Part shown: positions 1 to 9,023 of the stretch, piece after piece
Layout: every line of letters starts with the position of its first letter
Position numbering within the stretch: position 1 is the stretch's first letter
NCBI GenBank assembly: GCA_040905245.1
Contig: JBBDRX010000084.1
Coordinates: forward strand, 1 to 26,898
Reading direction: 5' to 3'
DNA from: JBBDRX01 sp040905245
Lineage (GTDB): Bacteria > Bacteroidota > Rhodothermia > Balneolales > Balneolaceae
DNA: 26,898 bases
Position numbers and translations under genes: made by a program
Notes under the pieces: generated by a model
What the model was told of the DNA's origin: nothing
The model's input: only the letters and a program-made list of their open reading frames with translations
Databases searched by the model: none

Positions 1-363
1 ATCAGTGATATGCGGAATGACCTGAACCGTCTTCCCCAGGTAGGTTCCCTGGCGCTCCTTTGTGATCACATCAAAATAGATGCGGCCCGTCGTTACATTA
101 TTGGACTGAGAAGTTCGAATCCCGAGAAACCGCTCGTAGTGCCCGAGATCAAGGTCGGTTTCGGCCCCGTCATCGGTCACATAGACCTCCCCGTGTTCAT
201 AAGGATTCATTGTACCGGGGTCCACATTGATATAGGGGTCCAGTTTCTGGACAGTGACACGAAGCCCGCGAGCGACGAGGAGACGCCCCAGAGATGCACA
301 GATAATACCTTTCCCCAGCGAAGAGGTCACTCCGCCGGTTACAAAAATATATTTGGTGGCCAT
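1..363 (-). CDS. pyrG: CTP synthase, N-terminal part (cut by window edge)
   Basis: Makes CTP from UTP, ATP and glutamine in the cytoplasm, the last step of pyrimidine nucleotide synthesis. The 121 codons present read from an ATG at 361-363 as MATKYIFVTGGVTSSLGKG, the family's N-terminal nucleotide-binding loop. They continue through the conserved LDPYINVDPGTMNPYEHGEV and DDGAETDLDLGHYERF segments of the synthetase domain. The rest of the synthetase domain and the glutamine amidotransferase domain lie outside the window. It sits 81 bases downstream of a small membrane-protein gene on the same strand. No Shine-Dalgarno site is visible before the ATG. The leader has nested inverted repeats (separate entry) that could affect expression. 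Identification is very secure. Confidence 0.97.
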   Translation of the reverse strand, partial: MATKYIFVTGGVTSSLGKGIICASLGRLLVARGLRVTVQKLDPYINVDPGTMNPYEHGEVYVTDDGAETDLDLGHYERFLGIRTSQSNNVTTGRIYFDVITKERQGTYLGKTVQVIPHITD

Positions 364-371
364 GGAAAAAG

Positions 372-430
372 AGGTTGGTTGATGGATTGTGAAAATAGCA
401 GGTTCCCTCTTACCATTCAAACCAACCTGC
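372..430 (-). promoter_or_regulatory. pyrG leader with two mutually exclusive inverted repeats
   Basis: On the minus strand, AGGTTGGTT (428-420) can pair perfectly with AACCAACCT (380-372), nine base pairs, with the distal arm ending 8 bases before the pyrG ATG. The same upstream arm, as GCAGGTT (430-424), can instead pair with AACCTGC (404-398), seven base pairs. The two pairings share bases, so only one can form at a time. The outer distal arm is followed by a pyrimidine-rich CTCTTTTTCC run up to the start codon. This layout would suit attenuation or control of translation initiation. The repeats are seen directly; a regulatory role is inferred. Confidence 0.35.
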
Positions 431-444
431 CATTTAGGCGAGAA

Positions 445-780
445 TCAGTTTTGGGATCGTACAGATCGCCGGATCGCCCGACTTACCAGTGAACCGTTCA
501 GGCGGTCTGATGTACAAAAATAGTAAAACCGGGCTCCTGCCAGCATCACATTCGCACTGCCAAGTACCGAAAAGAGGGTTCCCAGCCAAAGAGGACGAAT
601 GATTCCCAGAATGGCTATGGAAATCACGGCGAGTCCAATCAGACACTGAAAGACAATCCCGGAGAGTTCCAAAAGCTGGCCGGCAGACAACCTCCGAAAG
701 CTCACGCTCCTCCCCTGTTTAACCAACACGTTTCTCCTTTTGGCAGAGCTCTTTTTTTTCTCTTTACGATCGTCTCTCAT
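445..780 (-). CDS. small two-helix membrane protein of unknown function
   Basis: This 111-residue protein is not recognised. Residues 1-30 are rich in Lys and Arg. Two hydrophobic segments follow, roughly residues 36-62 (including FQCLIGLAVISIAILGII) and 65-88, and then an Arg-rich tail. This suggests a small inner-membrane protein with both ends in the cytoplasm. The size and paired helices loosely resemble the DUF2892/YgaP-like membrane domain, but I see no diagnostic motif. The ATG at 778-780 has an AAAAGG sequence about 8 bases upstream, which supports this start. It lies just upstream of pyrG on the same strand and may share a transcript. It is divergent from rlmB across a 91-base gap. 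Confidence 0.6.
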   Translation of the reverse strand: MRDDRKEKKKSSAKRRNVLVKQGRSVSFRRLSAGQLLELSGIVFQCLIGLAVISIAILGIIRPLWLGTLFSVLGSANVMLAGARFYYFCTSDRLNGSLVSRAIRRSVRSQN

Positions 781-871
781 GGTTGTACCTTTTTGTCAGG
801 GTTCATCCATCTTTCGGAGATGCGTCCGCTGCAACACGAACGTCTGTCCATTCTGATTCATTCTACAAAAA

Positions 872-1615
872 ATGTCGCTATCCAACCACTACATTTATGG
901 CCGGAATCCTGTTCTTGAATATCTTCGACAGCGTCCGGAACGAATAGACAAGGTCTATCTTCGAGATAACGTCCGCGGACGTGAATCGGATCAAATTCAG
1001 GCACTTGCGTCTGAAAACCGGATTCCAGTCAGTTTTGTTCCCGGAAACAAGCTCTTTGAGCTGGTCGGAAAGGTACAGGATCAGGGAGTCGCTGCACTGG
1101 TCAGCCCTGTCTCCTATCACGAATTTCATGAATGGCTGGACGTGTTGAACCCGGACGCCGACACCGCAGTCCTGCTGTTGGACGAAATTGAAGATCCGCA
1201 TAATTTTGGCGCTATCCTTCGTTCAGCGGCCGCAGCGGGAATTTCTGCCGTAATTGTTCCCAAACACAGACAGGCGCCGGTAACCGCTGCTGTATTCAAA
1301 ACATCAGCCGGCACGGCCGGGCGTATACCGATTGTTAGAGCCGGCAATTTGAATCAGGCGATACTGGAATTGAAAGAGCATCGTTTCTGGATCGCCGGAC
1401 TGGATGCAGATGCAGAATCCAGCTTTTGGGAGATGGATTCGTCTGTTCCACTCGCATTTGTTATCGGGAGTGAAGGGAGCGGTATTCGGCAAAAAACCCT
1501 GGAACACTGCGATTTCCGATACACCATTCCAATGAGCAACAGCGTTGAATCACTGAACGCCTCTGTAAGTGCCGCACTGGTCTGTTATGAGTGGCGACGC
1601 CTTCGAAAGGCCTGA
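872..1615 (+). CDS. rlmB: 23S rRNA (guanosine-2'-O-)-methyltransferase, TrmH/SPOUT family
   Basis: Predicted to 2'-O-methylate a guanosine in 23S rRNA using S-adenosylmethionine. The 247 residues match the RlmB layout. There is an N-terminal substrate-binding domain (about 7-80, with IYGRNPVLEYL and VQDQGVAALVSP). The SPOUT catalytic domain follows, with motif 1 around 107-121 (EDPHNFGAILRSAAAAG, catalytic Arg117), motif 2 LAFVIGSEGSGI, and the C-terminal knot motif IPMSNSVESLNASVSAAL. Length is normal for the family. The ATG at 872 begins right at the conserved N-terminus, and no strong Shine-Dalgarno is visible. Members of this family include tRNA methylases, so the exact target base is inferred from domain layout. 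Confidence 0.93.
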   Translation: MSLSNHYIYGRNPVLEYLRQRPERIDKVYLRDNVRGRESDQIQALASENRIPVSFVPGNKLFELVGKVQDQGVAALVSPVSYHEFHEWLDVLNPDADTAVLLLDEIEDPHNFGAILRSAAAAGISAVIVPKHRQAPVTAAVFKTSAGTAGRIPIVRAGNLNQAILELKEHRFWIAGLDADAESSFWEMDSSVPLAFVIGSEGSGIRQKTLEHCDFRYTIPMSNSVESLNASVSAALVCYEWRRLRKA

Positions 1616-1655
1616 AAATACATCTGCCGAACGACCACCCAGAATCCGTAACATC

Positions 1656-3512
1656 ATGAAACAACTCAACCCGTCGCTCCCGATCCTGTTGCTGGCTGCT
1701 GCACTTGCTTTCCTTTCGGACCCACCCTCATCCGATCCGGAAACGGTGGTCCCCGACCCGCTTCCCGACCTGGAGCAGCCTCTTGCAGAGGTTCGGTCGG
1801 CAGAAGATGTGCAACTCCTATTCGACGGGAAGGACCCCTGGGTGGAAGAGAAAATTTCGTCCATGAATCTGTCGGAAAAAGTAGGACAGATGATCTCTCC
1901 GAGAATCAATGCACACTATTTAAGCCGGGATTCGGATGCCTACCAGGAGATGATTTCCTTCATTAAGGATCTTCGGGTCGGAGGCATCACTTTCTTTTCG
2001 GGAGATGTACACGAACTGGCTCTATTGATTAACGATTTTCAGAAGCATGCCGAGACTCCACTGTTAATCAGCGCCGATTTTGAACGCGGCACTGCAATGA
2101 GAGTCCGTCGGGCTACCAGTTTCCCTCCTGCCATGGCGCTGGGAGCCGCCGGAGACGAGCATCTGGCCTACCGACAGGGGCTCGCAACGGCTCTTGAGGG
2201 ACGGGCACTCGGAGTCCATCAGAATTTTGCCCCCATTGCAGATATCAACAGCAACCCGGACAACCCGGTCATTAACGTCCGCTCCTTTGGGGAGAACCCT
2301 GAACAGGTCGGGATTCTGGCCTCCGCATTTCTCCGTGGATTACACGACGGCGGAATGCTCTCCACCGGCAAACACTTTCCCGGACACGGAGACACCGATA
2401 TCGATTCTCACCTCTCACTGCCACAGATTACGAAAACCCGTGAACAGCTCGACCATACAGAGCTGACTCCCTTTCGACAGATCATTCGAAGCGGGGTGAC
2501 CGCCATTATGACAGCACATATCGCCCTCCCAGAACTCACCGGAGATCCACAGCTTCCGGCAACACATTCGCAACAAATTCTGACAGATCTTTTGCGAAAC
2601 GAGCTTGGATTCGAAGGACTCATTGTTACGGATGCACTCGATATGTATGGGATTGACCATTTTCACTCGAGAGAAGAGGCTGCCATCCGCGCAGTCGAGG
2701 CTGGCGCGGACCTGCTTCTCCTTCCTCCGGATCCACACACCGCCGTTGACGCCATTGTCTCTGCCGTCCGGCTTGGTGAGATTTCGGAAAACCGAATTGA
2801 TCAGTCCGTTCGCCGTATTCTCTCTGCCAAAAGGGCTGTCGGGCTGCACCAGCAGGCAAATAGTATAGATCTGAACCACATCCGGGAAACCGTAGGACAC
2901 GCCCATCATCGAGACCTTGCAGAAACCATCGCGCGCCGCTCCATAACTCTGGTACGAAACGAAAAGCAGCTTTTCCCACTCCGTGCAACAGCCGGAAGAC
3001 GAATACTTCTGATCACGATCCGGGACGAGGAAGACCAGCGAACAGCCATCCACCGATACAGCTCTCCGCATACCAGTGAACCGGCCGGTACATACTTTAC
3101 CAGCAGGTTTCGGGAGTACCATCCCCTCTTCGAGCAACGACTTCTCGACCCAAGAAGCAACCGACAGGAGGTGGACGACCTGATCACTGCCGCGAAAACG
3201 GCAGATCTGATCCTGGTTCACTCCTACGCAATAGCTCGTTCCGGAGGGGGCGACCTGACACTTCCCGATCACATGGAGGAGGCCCTTAAACAGCTGGATG
3301 ATCTGGACAAGCCTCTCGGAGTCCTCTCGTTCGGTGATCCCTATTTTATCCGCTACACTCCTGACGCTGACGCCTACCTGACCGCCTGGTCTTCTTCAGA
3401 GGTATCGGTCTCTGCTGCTGTCGAGACCATTGTCGGCCGAAACAGCCCCACCGGAACACTGCCAATCACTATTCCTGACATTGCCCCTGCCGGAAAGGGC
3501 ATTCACTGGTAA
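1656..3512 (+). CDS. exported glycoside hydrolase family 3, beta-N-acetylglucosaminidase-like
   Basis: Predicted to release beta-linked N-acetylglucosamine from cell-wall or chitin-type fragments. The open frame extends back to 1569 inside rlmB, but the ATG at 1656 gives a typical signal peptide (MKQLNPSLPILLLAAALAF) and avoids the overlap, giving 618 residues. The catalytic domain carries KHFPGHGDTDIDSH. The Asp250-Ser251-His252 motif is the general-acid signature of NagZ-type GH3 enzymes, and Asp326 in VTDALDM is the expected nucleophile. The usual substrate loop DQEGGRV is replaced by SADFERGTAMRV, as in longer exported Bacteroidota enzymes. Residues after about 430 form a GH3 C-terminal domain, and no beta-lactamase domain is fused. 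A second, shorter GH3 gene lies at 25240-26382. The precise substrate is not certain. Confidence 0.88.
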   Translation: MKQLNPSLPILLLAAALAFLSDPPSSDPETVVPDPLPDLEQPLAEVRSAEDVQLLFDGKDPWVEEKISSMNLSEKVGQMISPRINAHYLSRDSDAYQEMISFIKDLRVGGITFFSGDVHELALLINDFQKHAETPLLISADFERGTAMRVRRATSFPPAMALGAAGDEHLAYRQGLATALEGRALGVHQNFAPIADINSNPDNPVINVRSFGENPEQVGILASAFLRGLHDGGMLSTGKHFPGHGDTDIDSHLSLPQITKTREQLDHTELTPFRQIIRSGVTAIMTAHIALPELTGDPQLPATHSQQILTDLLRNELGFEGLIVTDALDMYGIDHFHSREEAAIRAVEAGADLLLLPPDPHTAVDAIVSAVRLGEISENRIDQSVRRILSAKRAVGLHQQANSIDLNHIRETVGHAHHRDLAETIARRSITLVRNEKQLFPLRATAGRRILLITIRDEEDQRTAIHRYSSPHTSEPAGTYFTSRFREYHPLFEQRLLDPRSNRQEVDDLITAAKTADLILVHSYAIARSGGGDLTLPDHMEEALKQLDDLDKPLGVLSFGDPYFIRYTPDADAYLTAWSSSEVSVSAAVETIVGRNSPTGTLPITIPDIAPAGKGIHW

Positions 3513-3600
3513 TTCTGATCCCTGTTCAGGAGTGCGATTTTTTCCATAACTTTGCCATACAAGCGGTCCACTCTATTTCATAACGATCAAGGAGTTTTCC

Positions 3601-6600
3601 ATGAAACTGTTTCTCAAGATTCTCGCCGGCATTGCCGTACTCTTTATCGTCGCACTGATTGGGTTAAACCTCTACCTGACGGACGAACGGCTTCGGGGCC
3701 TGGTCGTACCCCCGATGAATGAAGCCCTCGGCCGGGAAGTTCAACTCGATCGAATCTCCGTCACTTTCTTCCGGACTTTCCCTCGTTTCGGACTACAGAT
3801 GCAGGGCTTCGAACTCCCGGGAACCGATTCAGAAGAACCTGTTGTCTCATTCGACCGGCTTACCGTGGCAGTCAAACTGCCCCCTCTTCTTCGGGACGAG
3901 GTCGACATCGCACGACTGGATGTTGAAAACCCGGAGATTCGATACCGGGTCTATGCTGACTCCACAACCAATATCGATTTTCTAATGACAGAAGAGGATG
4001 AGACAGCCGCAGAAGAGGAGATGGCGTTCCGGATTCAGGTCCCGTCCCTTCAGATTCGCGGTGGTTCTCTGGACTATCGGGACGACACGTCAAATCTCTC
4101 TGCCAGTCTCTCCGGCCTGGACGCGCAAATCGGATTCGTCTTTGCCGATTTGATCGAAACTGAGCTGGATGCACAACTGGAGTCCCTTTCCGTCCATTCC
4201 GACGGCAGTGCACTGGTTGAGAATCTTCCGCTGCAGCTCCAACAGACCTCCACGTTGAACCTCACCGATGAAGAGATCTCGCTACAGGAGAGCCGTCTCT
4301 CCATCCGGGGATTTACACTGAATCTCGACGGAGCCATACGTGGATGGAGCCGTGACGAACCGGTCATTGACCTGCAGTTCCGATCCAGCTCCGAAGATTT
4401 TGGAGAGCTTCTCAGACTTGTTCCCGAAGAGTACGAAGAGATGTTACAGGGCATCGAATCCGGCGGCTCTCTTCAGCTGGAAGGCTTTGTCCGTGGCGCT
4501 CTGAGTGAAGAAATTTTGCCCGAGTTTGAAGTCATTGCCCGGATCAAAGAGGGATGGCTCCGCAATCCCGACCTGGAAGAACCGATTGAACAGATCTATC
4601 TCTCTCTGGAAGCCCGGAACAGTTCTGTCGCTCTCCATGAATTTAGGGCTACGGCCTCCGGAAACCGTATTGAAGCAAGCGGGCGGGTAGACCAGCCGTT
4701 TGAAGAGGATGCTCCCTTCTCCTTTCAACTCAGCGGAGATCTGGATCTGGCTACAATCAGTCGTTTTTACCCGATTGAAGAGTTTGGAGTGGAACAGCTT
4801 GCCGGAACACTGACAACACGGGCCGAGGGAGAGGGGCGCCTGGATCAAATCGAAGCCGTTCAATTCAGCGGAGTCTTTAACCTGAGTGACGGCCTGCTGA
4901 AATACGCGGATGTAAACCAGCCAATCGAACAGGTGGAAGCCGTAATCAATGCCAGCCAGGACCGAATCGACATACAGAGCGCCTCCCTGCGTGCGGCCGG
5001 TAACCGGTTTTCGGCCAACGGCTCTGTCCTCGAACCTCTGGCCGACCTTCCGACATTCGATATCGATGCCAATCTCTCCTTTGACCTCGGCACAATCCGC
5101 AACTTCTACCCTATTGATGAGGATACGCTCATGCTCCGGGGCCAGCTTACAGCAAGTGCCTCTCTTCGCGGCCAGGCAGATCAACTGGAACGGGCTCTGC
5201 AAGAGAGCCGAATCGAGTTGCGGGATGGCTACATTTCTCATTCGCTCACCCGCTATCCCCTGGAAGACATTACCTTTTCCGGCAGTGCAGGCAACCGTAT
5301 TATTACCATTGATGAAGCCCGCTTCCGTACCGGTGAAAACCGCTTTTCCATGAGCGGTCAGATTCGCGATTATCTGGAAGAATCGCCCGTTTTTGACCTT
5401 CAACTGGAAGGAGAAGGCGTTCTGGCAGACGTCACAGACTACTACTCCCTTGAACCGTGGATCAACGAACTGACGGGGCAGGCCCGGATGAATCTGCGGG
5501 CCAGAGGGCCGGCCGGAGATCCAACGGCTATCGCTCTTGACGGGACCATGGAGCTGGAGAGCGTTACGGCAAGCGGTGATTCCCTTTTCCTCCCGGTCAG
5601 AAATCTGGGTGGACGGCTTCAAATTACACCGGACCGGATGAACCTCGAACAGTTCTCCATGAACTACGGACGGTCGGACATCGGGTTGCAGGGTGAACTT
5701 GAGAACTATCTGGGGCTGATGGAGGAGCATGAAACAGAACAGACCATGCCTTCCATTAGCGGCTCCTACCACAGTCGTCTTCTGGATATGGACGAAATGA
5801 TCGACTGGGATGCGGAAACAGAGGAAGAACCGGTACTGATCGAACTGCCACAAATGACCGGTGCAGTATCCGCACAAATCGACTCCCTCATCATCTTTGA
5901 ATCGGTCATTACCAACATCGAAGGTGAGGGCACGCTCGGCCCCGACCGGCTGACGATCACGGAAGCCACTGCCGATCTGTTTGACGGTTCGGCGGCCGGA
6001 CAGCTGGCCTGGAATGTTCCCCGGCCGGACCGGACCGATATCAAGTTTGTCGGTGAGCTTAACGAACTTCAGGTCGAGTCATTTTTTCGGGAATTTGCCA
6101 TTTTTGGCGAAAACAGCCGGTTTGAAGAGTATCTGACCGGAGCCTTTTCGGCAGAAGTGGACTATTTTACAGAGCTGGATGAATACATCAGTCCGGATAT
6201 TACCACGACAGAAGCGAGTGGAAGTTTTGGAATGACCCGGGCAAGGCTTCGCGGACACCCGGTACAGGAGCAGTTTGCCCAGTGGCTCGGGGCCGATGAA
6301 CTCCGTTCAATGGCCCTGGACGAATGGACAGCTCTTTTCACCATTCAGGACTCTGTACTGGAGCTGGAAGACTTTCGCCTGACCAGTGAAGAGATTGGAA
6401 TAGAACTTGAAGGGACGCAGCATCTGGTTACGGACGAAATCGACTTCACAGCGGATCTTTTCCTGCCCTCCCGGTTCCGGAACGGGCTCTCCTCTGTTCT
6501 CTCCAGCCAGGTCGTGGACGCTCTGAGCCGAGACGACGGAATCATTGTGATTCCAATCCGGATCAGCGGAACCATGGAGAGTCCAAGAATTACACCCAGA

Positions 6601-6681
6601 GAGACTGTTATCAAAGATCTGTTACAGGATACGATTCGGGATCGGGGCGGTGACCTGATACGAGGTCTGTTCGGGCGATAG
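3601..6681 (+). CDS. AsmA-like envelope protein (AsmA/TamB/YhdP group)
   Basis: A 1026-residue protein with one N-terminal membrane helix (about residues 4-25) and a very long periplasmic part. Residues 28-75 match the AsmA N-terminus (MNEALGREVQLDRISVTFF). The body consists of repeated beta-rich blocks with recurring phrases such as ATASGNRIEASGRVD, LRAAGNRFSANGSV and RFRTGENRFSMSGQI. These fit the repeating groove of proteins that carry lipids between membranes. The C-terminal segment IPIRISGTMESPRITPR is typical of AsmA C-termini. A good Shine-Dalgarno, AAGGAG, lies about 6 bases before the ATG. The role in outer-membrane lipid homeostasis comes from family knowledge. The long open frames on the opposite strand here are shadows. 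Confidence 0.88.
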   Translation: MKLFLKILAGIAVLFIVALIGLNLYLTDERLRGLVVPPMNEALGREVQLDRISVTFFRTFPRFGLQMQGFELPGTDSEEPVVSFDRLTVAVKLPPLLRDEVDIARLDVENPEIRYRVYADSTTNIDFLMTEEDETAAEEEMAFRIQVPSLQIRGGSLDYRDDTSNLSASLSGLDAQIGFVFADLIETELDAQLESLSVHSDGSALVENLPLQLQQTSTLNLTDEEISLQESRLSIRGFTLNLDGAIRGWSRDEPVIDLQFRSSSEDFGELLRLVPEEYEEMLQGIESGGSLQLEGFVRGALSEEILPEFEVIARIKEGWLRNPDLEEPIEQIYLSLEARNSSVALHEFRATASGNRIEASGRVDQPFEEDAPFSFQLSGDLDLATISRFYPIEEFGVEQLAGTLTTRAEGEGRLDQIEAVQFSGVFNLSDGLLKYADVNQPIEQVEAVINASQDRIDIQSASLRAAGNRFSANGSVLEPLADLPTFDIDANLSFDLGTIRNFYPIDEDTLMLRGQLTASASLRGQADQLERALQESRIELRDGYISHSLTRYPLEDITFSGSAGNRIITIDEARFRTGENRFSMSGQIRDYLEESPVFDLQLEGEGVLADVTDYYSLEPWINELTGQARMNLRARGPAGDPTAIALDGTMELESVTASGDSLFLPVRNLGGRLQITPDRMNLEQFSMNYGRSDIGLQGELENYLGLMEEHETEQTMPSISGSYHSRLLDMDEMIDWDAETEEEPVLIELPQMTGAVSAQIDSLIIFESVITNIEGEGTLGPDRLTITEATADLFDGSAAGQLAWNVPRPDRTDIKFVGELNELQVESFFREFAIFGENSRFEEYLTGAFSAEVDYFTELDEYISPDITTTEASGSFGMTRARLRGHPVQEQFAQWLGADELRSMALDEWTALFTIQDSVLELEDFRLTSEEIGIELEGTQHLVTDEIDFTADLFLPSRFRNGLSSVLSSQVVDALSRDDGIIVIPIRISGTMESPRITPRETVIKDLLQDTIRDRGGDLIRGLFGR

Positions 6682-6752
6682 CCATCGGAAGCATCTGAAC
6701 TCCCCCTTTTGTATCTTCAGACGCTCCTGTTAATTATACAATAGCGACCTTC

Positions 6753-7781
6753 ATGCAGACTGAACGCAGTTTTATAATCTGGGACGGGGATCCTGTCCTC
6801 TTTACCATTCCCGAATTTCAACTGCCGCTCCCGATCTCCGTCTGGGGGCTGGTAGCCGGTTTTGCACTCCTTTTCTGGCTCTGGAAACGGTTCATCCCGG
6901 AAATTGAAGAAGAGCGTCAGAAAATTCCTTTCTGGAAGCCCTGGGGGATCATTCTCGGATCCCTGGCTGCCGGACAGATTCTCTTCCTGTTTACAGGCGG
7001 GCCAACGATCGATACCATCGGCCCGATTGAACCCCGTTGGTACGGCCTGATGTTTGCCACAGCGTTCATCTTCGGATACCTGCTGGCCTCCCGGCTCATG
7101 ACCGTTGCCGGACGAACCCCGGAGGAGGTCGATCGGCTGCTGATCTACATACTCATTGCGACAGTCATCGGTGCACGTCTGGGGCATGTCGTTTTTTATG
7201 ACCTTTCATTTTATCTGCGAAACCCCGAATTGATTCCCGCTATCTGGAGAGGTGGGCTGGCTTCACACGGAGCGGCAATTGCCATCATCATCGCCATGTG
7301 GCTCTACGTTAAACGAACCCCCCGAATGACTTTCTACTGGCTGGCCGACCGGGTAGTCCCTTCCGTAGCGATTGGCGGGATGTTTATCCGAATCGGAAAT
7401 TTCTTCAACTCCGAAATTCTCGGAACGGCAACAGATGTACCCTGGGCGGTAATCTTTGCCCGGATCGACAGTGTCCCCCGGCATCCTTCCATGTTGTACG
7501 AGTCCCTTTCAACACTTGTCGTTCTGGCCGCAATCATGGCAATCTACTATCGATACGACAAGAAACCACCAGAGGGTTCCATGTTCGGATCATTCCTGGT
7601 TTTGCTTTTCACCGGGCGCTTTCTCATCGAGTTTACCAAGCTCCACCACTCGGATTTTGAAGCTGCACTGATCCTCAATATGGGACAGTGGCTCTCCATC
7701 CCGCTGGTGATCTTCGGAGCCTGGCTGCTTCTCAAAAAAGTGGACTGGGGGAAGAAGCCCCTCCCCGAAACGTCCTCCTGA
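6753..7781 (+). CDS. lgt: prolipoprotein diacylglyceryl transferase
   Basis: Transfers diacylglycerol from phosphatidylglycerol to the lipobox cysteine of prelipoproteins, the first step of lipoprotein maturation in the inner membrane. The 342 residues contain seven or so hydrophobic helices and the family signatures: RWYGLMFATAFIFGYLLA, the GARLGHVVFYD block, GGLASHGAAIAI, RIGNFFNSEILG, and RHPSMLYES near residue 250. In that last motif Met replaces the common Gln of HPSQLYE. An extra hydrophilic stretch (about 45-60) between the first two helices and a short polar C-terminal tail make it somewhat longer than typical Lgt. No clear Shine-Dalgarno is seen before the ATG. Its substrates would include the lipoproteins at 20650-20892 and 25240-26382. 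Confidence 0.96.
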   Translation: MQTERSFIIWDGDPVLFTIPEFQLPLPISVWGLVAGFALLFWLWKRFIPEIEEERQKIPFWKPWGIILGSLAAGQILFLFTGGPTIDTIGPIEPRWYGLMFATAFIFGYLLASRLMTVAGRTPEEVDRLLIYILIATVIGARLGHVVFYDLSFYLRNPELIPAIWRGGLASHGAAIAIIIAMWLYVKRTPRMTFYWLADRVVPSVAIGGMFIRIGNFFNSEILGTATDVPWAVIFARIDSVPRHPSMLYESLSTLVVLAAIMAIYYRYDKKPPEGSMFGSFLVLLFTGRFLIEFTKLHHSDFEAALILNMGQWLSIPLVIFGAWLLLKKVDWGKKPLPETSS

Positions 7782-7806
7782 AGTCGACCCCGGCCAAACC
7801 CTGCTG

Positions 7807-8883
7807 CTAAAAACGAAACTGGATATTACCCGTTGCTCCGAGAGCTGTGGATTCTCCCTGTTCCAGATCGGCCATCACATTGAGCTGAAATCGGAGCAGC
7901 CTGGACAGGTATTGATCATAGCCAACCGTCAGAAGATGGGTTTCCGTATCGGCCTCTCTGTATTCCATCCAGTCCCAGCGAGCCAACAGCCTCACCCCTT
8001 CATCAATTGTATATCCCCCGGTCAGGTGTGATCCGTTAATCCGCTCGCTGTCGATGGCCGGAGTCGCCAGCTCCGCTTCTGTTGTCAACAGTTCTGCCGA
8101 CAACAACCACGGGCCGCTCTCCAGCCTAAAGTCGACACCGGTTGTTGTCCGATTGCCGGCCATATTCAAAGATGAGGGACTACAGTTGAGATCGTAGCAG
8201 CTACCAGTCATCACATTCGCACCAAGCTCCACGGACCCGCCGCTGTCCAGGTCCCGGTGGTAATACCCCCGAAAGAGATATTGAAATCGGTTGTCCTGGT
8301 TGGAACGAACCCCCTCCCCGTTAAAGATTCCCAGATTATAGCCAAACATACCGCCTTCACCATAGAGTGAGACACCAATTTCGCGGGAGTTCAGCTGTGT
8401 GCCCGAAAGTCGGGCCCGGCGGATAAACTCTGTGGTACCGGTCGAGAGAATCTGCTCCGCACTAACCTGGGGTTTCTGGGCACCCACCCGAAGGGATACC
8501 AGAGGATCCAGATGCCATGTCAGAAAGGCATCCAGAAGATTGGGAGACGACTCCAGCCGAAACTGTACCCGCCAATCAACATTCCGGTCCAATCTCCCGC
8601 CCAGCCCCAGGCGTGCCGTACCTATATGAAAGGAATCACCTCCGGAAAAATAATCATTGTCCAGGTTCAGATCTCCGAATGTCTGGAAAATCCCGGTCAG
8701 ATAGATCGGCTCCGTCTTTACGGTTTCCAGAAACTGATCTTGCAGCGGTGTGTTATCCTGCGCCGCAGCTGTCGAAATACCACCTAACAAAACCAGAAGA
8801 AGTGCAGAAATGCAGAATGCGGCTCCGAATCGATACGTGTTGGATTGACAAAGAGATGTATTCCGGTTTTTCAAAATGGTCAT
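7807..8883 (-). CDS. outer-membrane porin, phosphate-selective porin O/P type
   Basis: A 358-residue protein with a long signal peptide (predicted cleavage after ...ISTAAA, about residue 41) and a beta-barrel ending in IQFRF, whose terminal Phe is the usual outer-membrane insertion signal. The segments RLGLGGRLDRNVDWRVQF, DAFLTWHLDPLVSLRVGAQK and VDFRLESGPWLLSAELL match the OprP/OprO-like family. That family builds 16-stranded anion or polyphosphate channels in other bacteria. Two Cys residues in SCYDLNC could form a loop disulfide. The gene ends 25 bases from the convergent lgt and is divergent from the TerC gene. Substrate preference cannot be read from the sequence, so phosphate selectivity is only the family name. 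Confidence 0.85.
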   Translation of the reverse strand: MTILKNRNTSLCQSNTYRFGAAFCISALLLVLLGGISTAAAQDNTPLQDQFLETVKTEPIYLTGIFQTFGDLNLDNDYFSGGDSFHIGTARLGLGGRLDRNVDWRVQFRLESSPNLLDAFLTWHLDPLVSLRVGAQKPQVSAEQILSTGTTEFIRRARLSGTQLNSREIGVSLYGEGGMFGYNLGIFNGEGVRSNQDNRFQYLFRGYYHRDLDSGGSVELGANVMTGSCYDLNCSPSSLNMAGNRTTTGVDFRLESGPWLLSAELLTTEAELATPAIDSERINGSHLTGGYTIDEGVRLLARWDWMEYREADTETHLLTVGYDQYLSRLLRFQLNVMADLEQGESTALGATGNIQFRF

Positions 8884-9023
8884 GATTTGTTAACGGTTTG
8901 CTAAAAACACCGTCAAATTTCCCCAATATTCCACCCGCATGCAACGGAACAATCACAATCCGGGCTGATGCATAATCATCAAAAATCCAGTACCTTCTTT
9001 CCGCAACAATCCAACAACAAACC

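Noticed and set aside
10..492. 160-codon open frame on the plus strand at the window start
   Set aside because: It is antisense to pyrG, whose protein sequence is unmistakable.
1569..1655. Upstream start of the GH3 glycosidase inside rlmB
   Set aside because: The ATG at 1656 gives a typical signal peptide. The longer form adds 29 hydrophilic residues encoded within the rlmB gene.
4444..5877. 477-codon open frame on the minus strand
   Set aside because: It lies wholly within the AsmA-like gene in antisense and shows no domain pattern. Long antisense frames recur across this window (for example 13066-13962 and 17801-18682 opposite groEL and acs) and reflect base composition.
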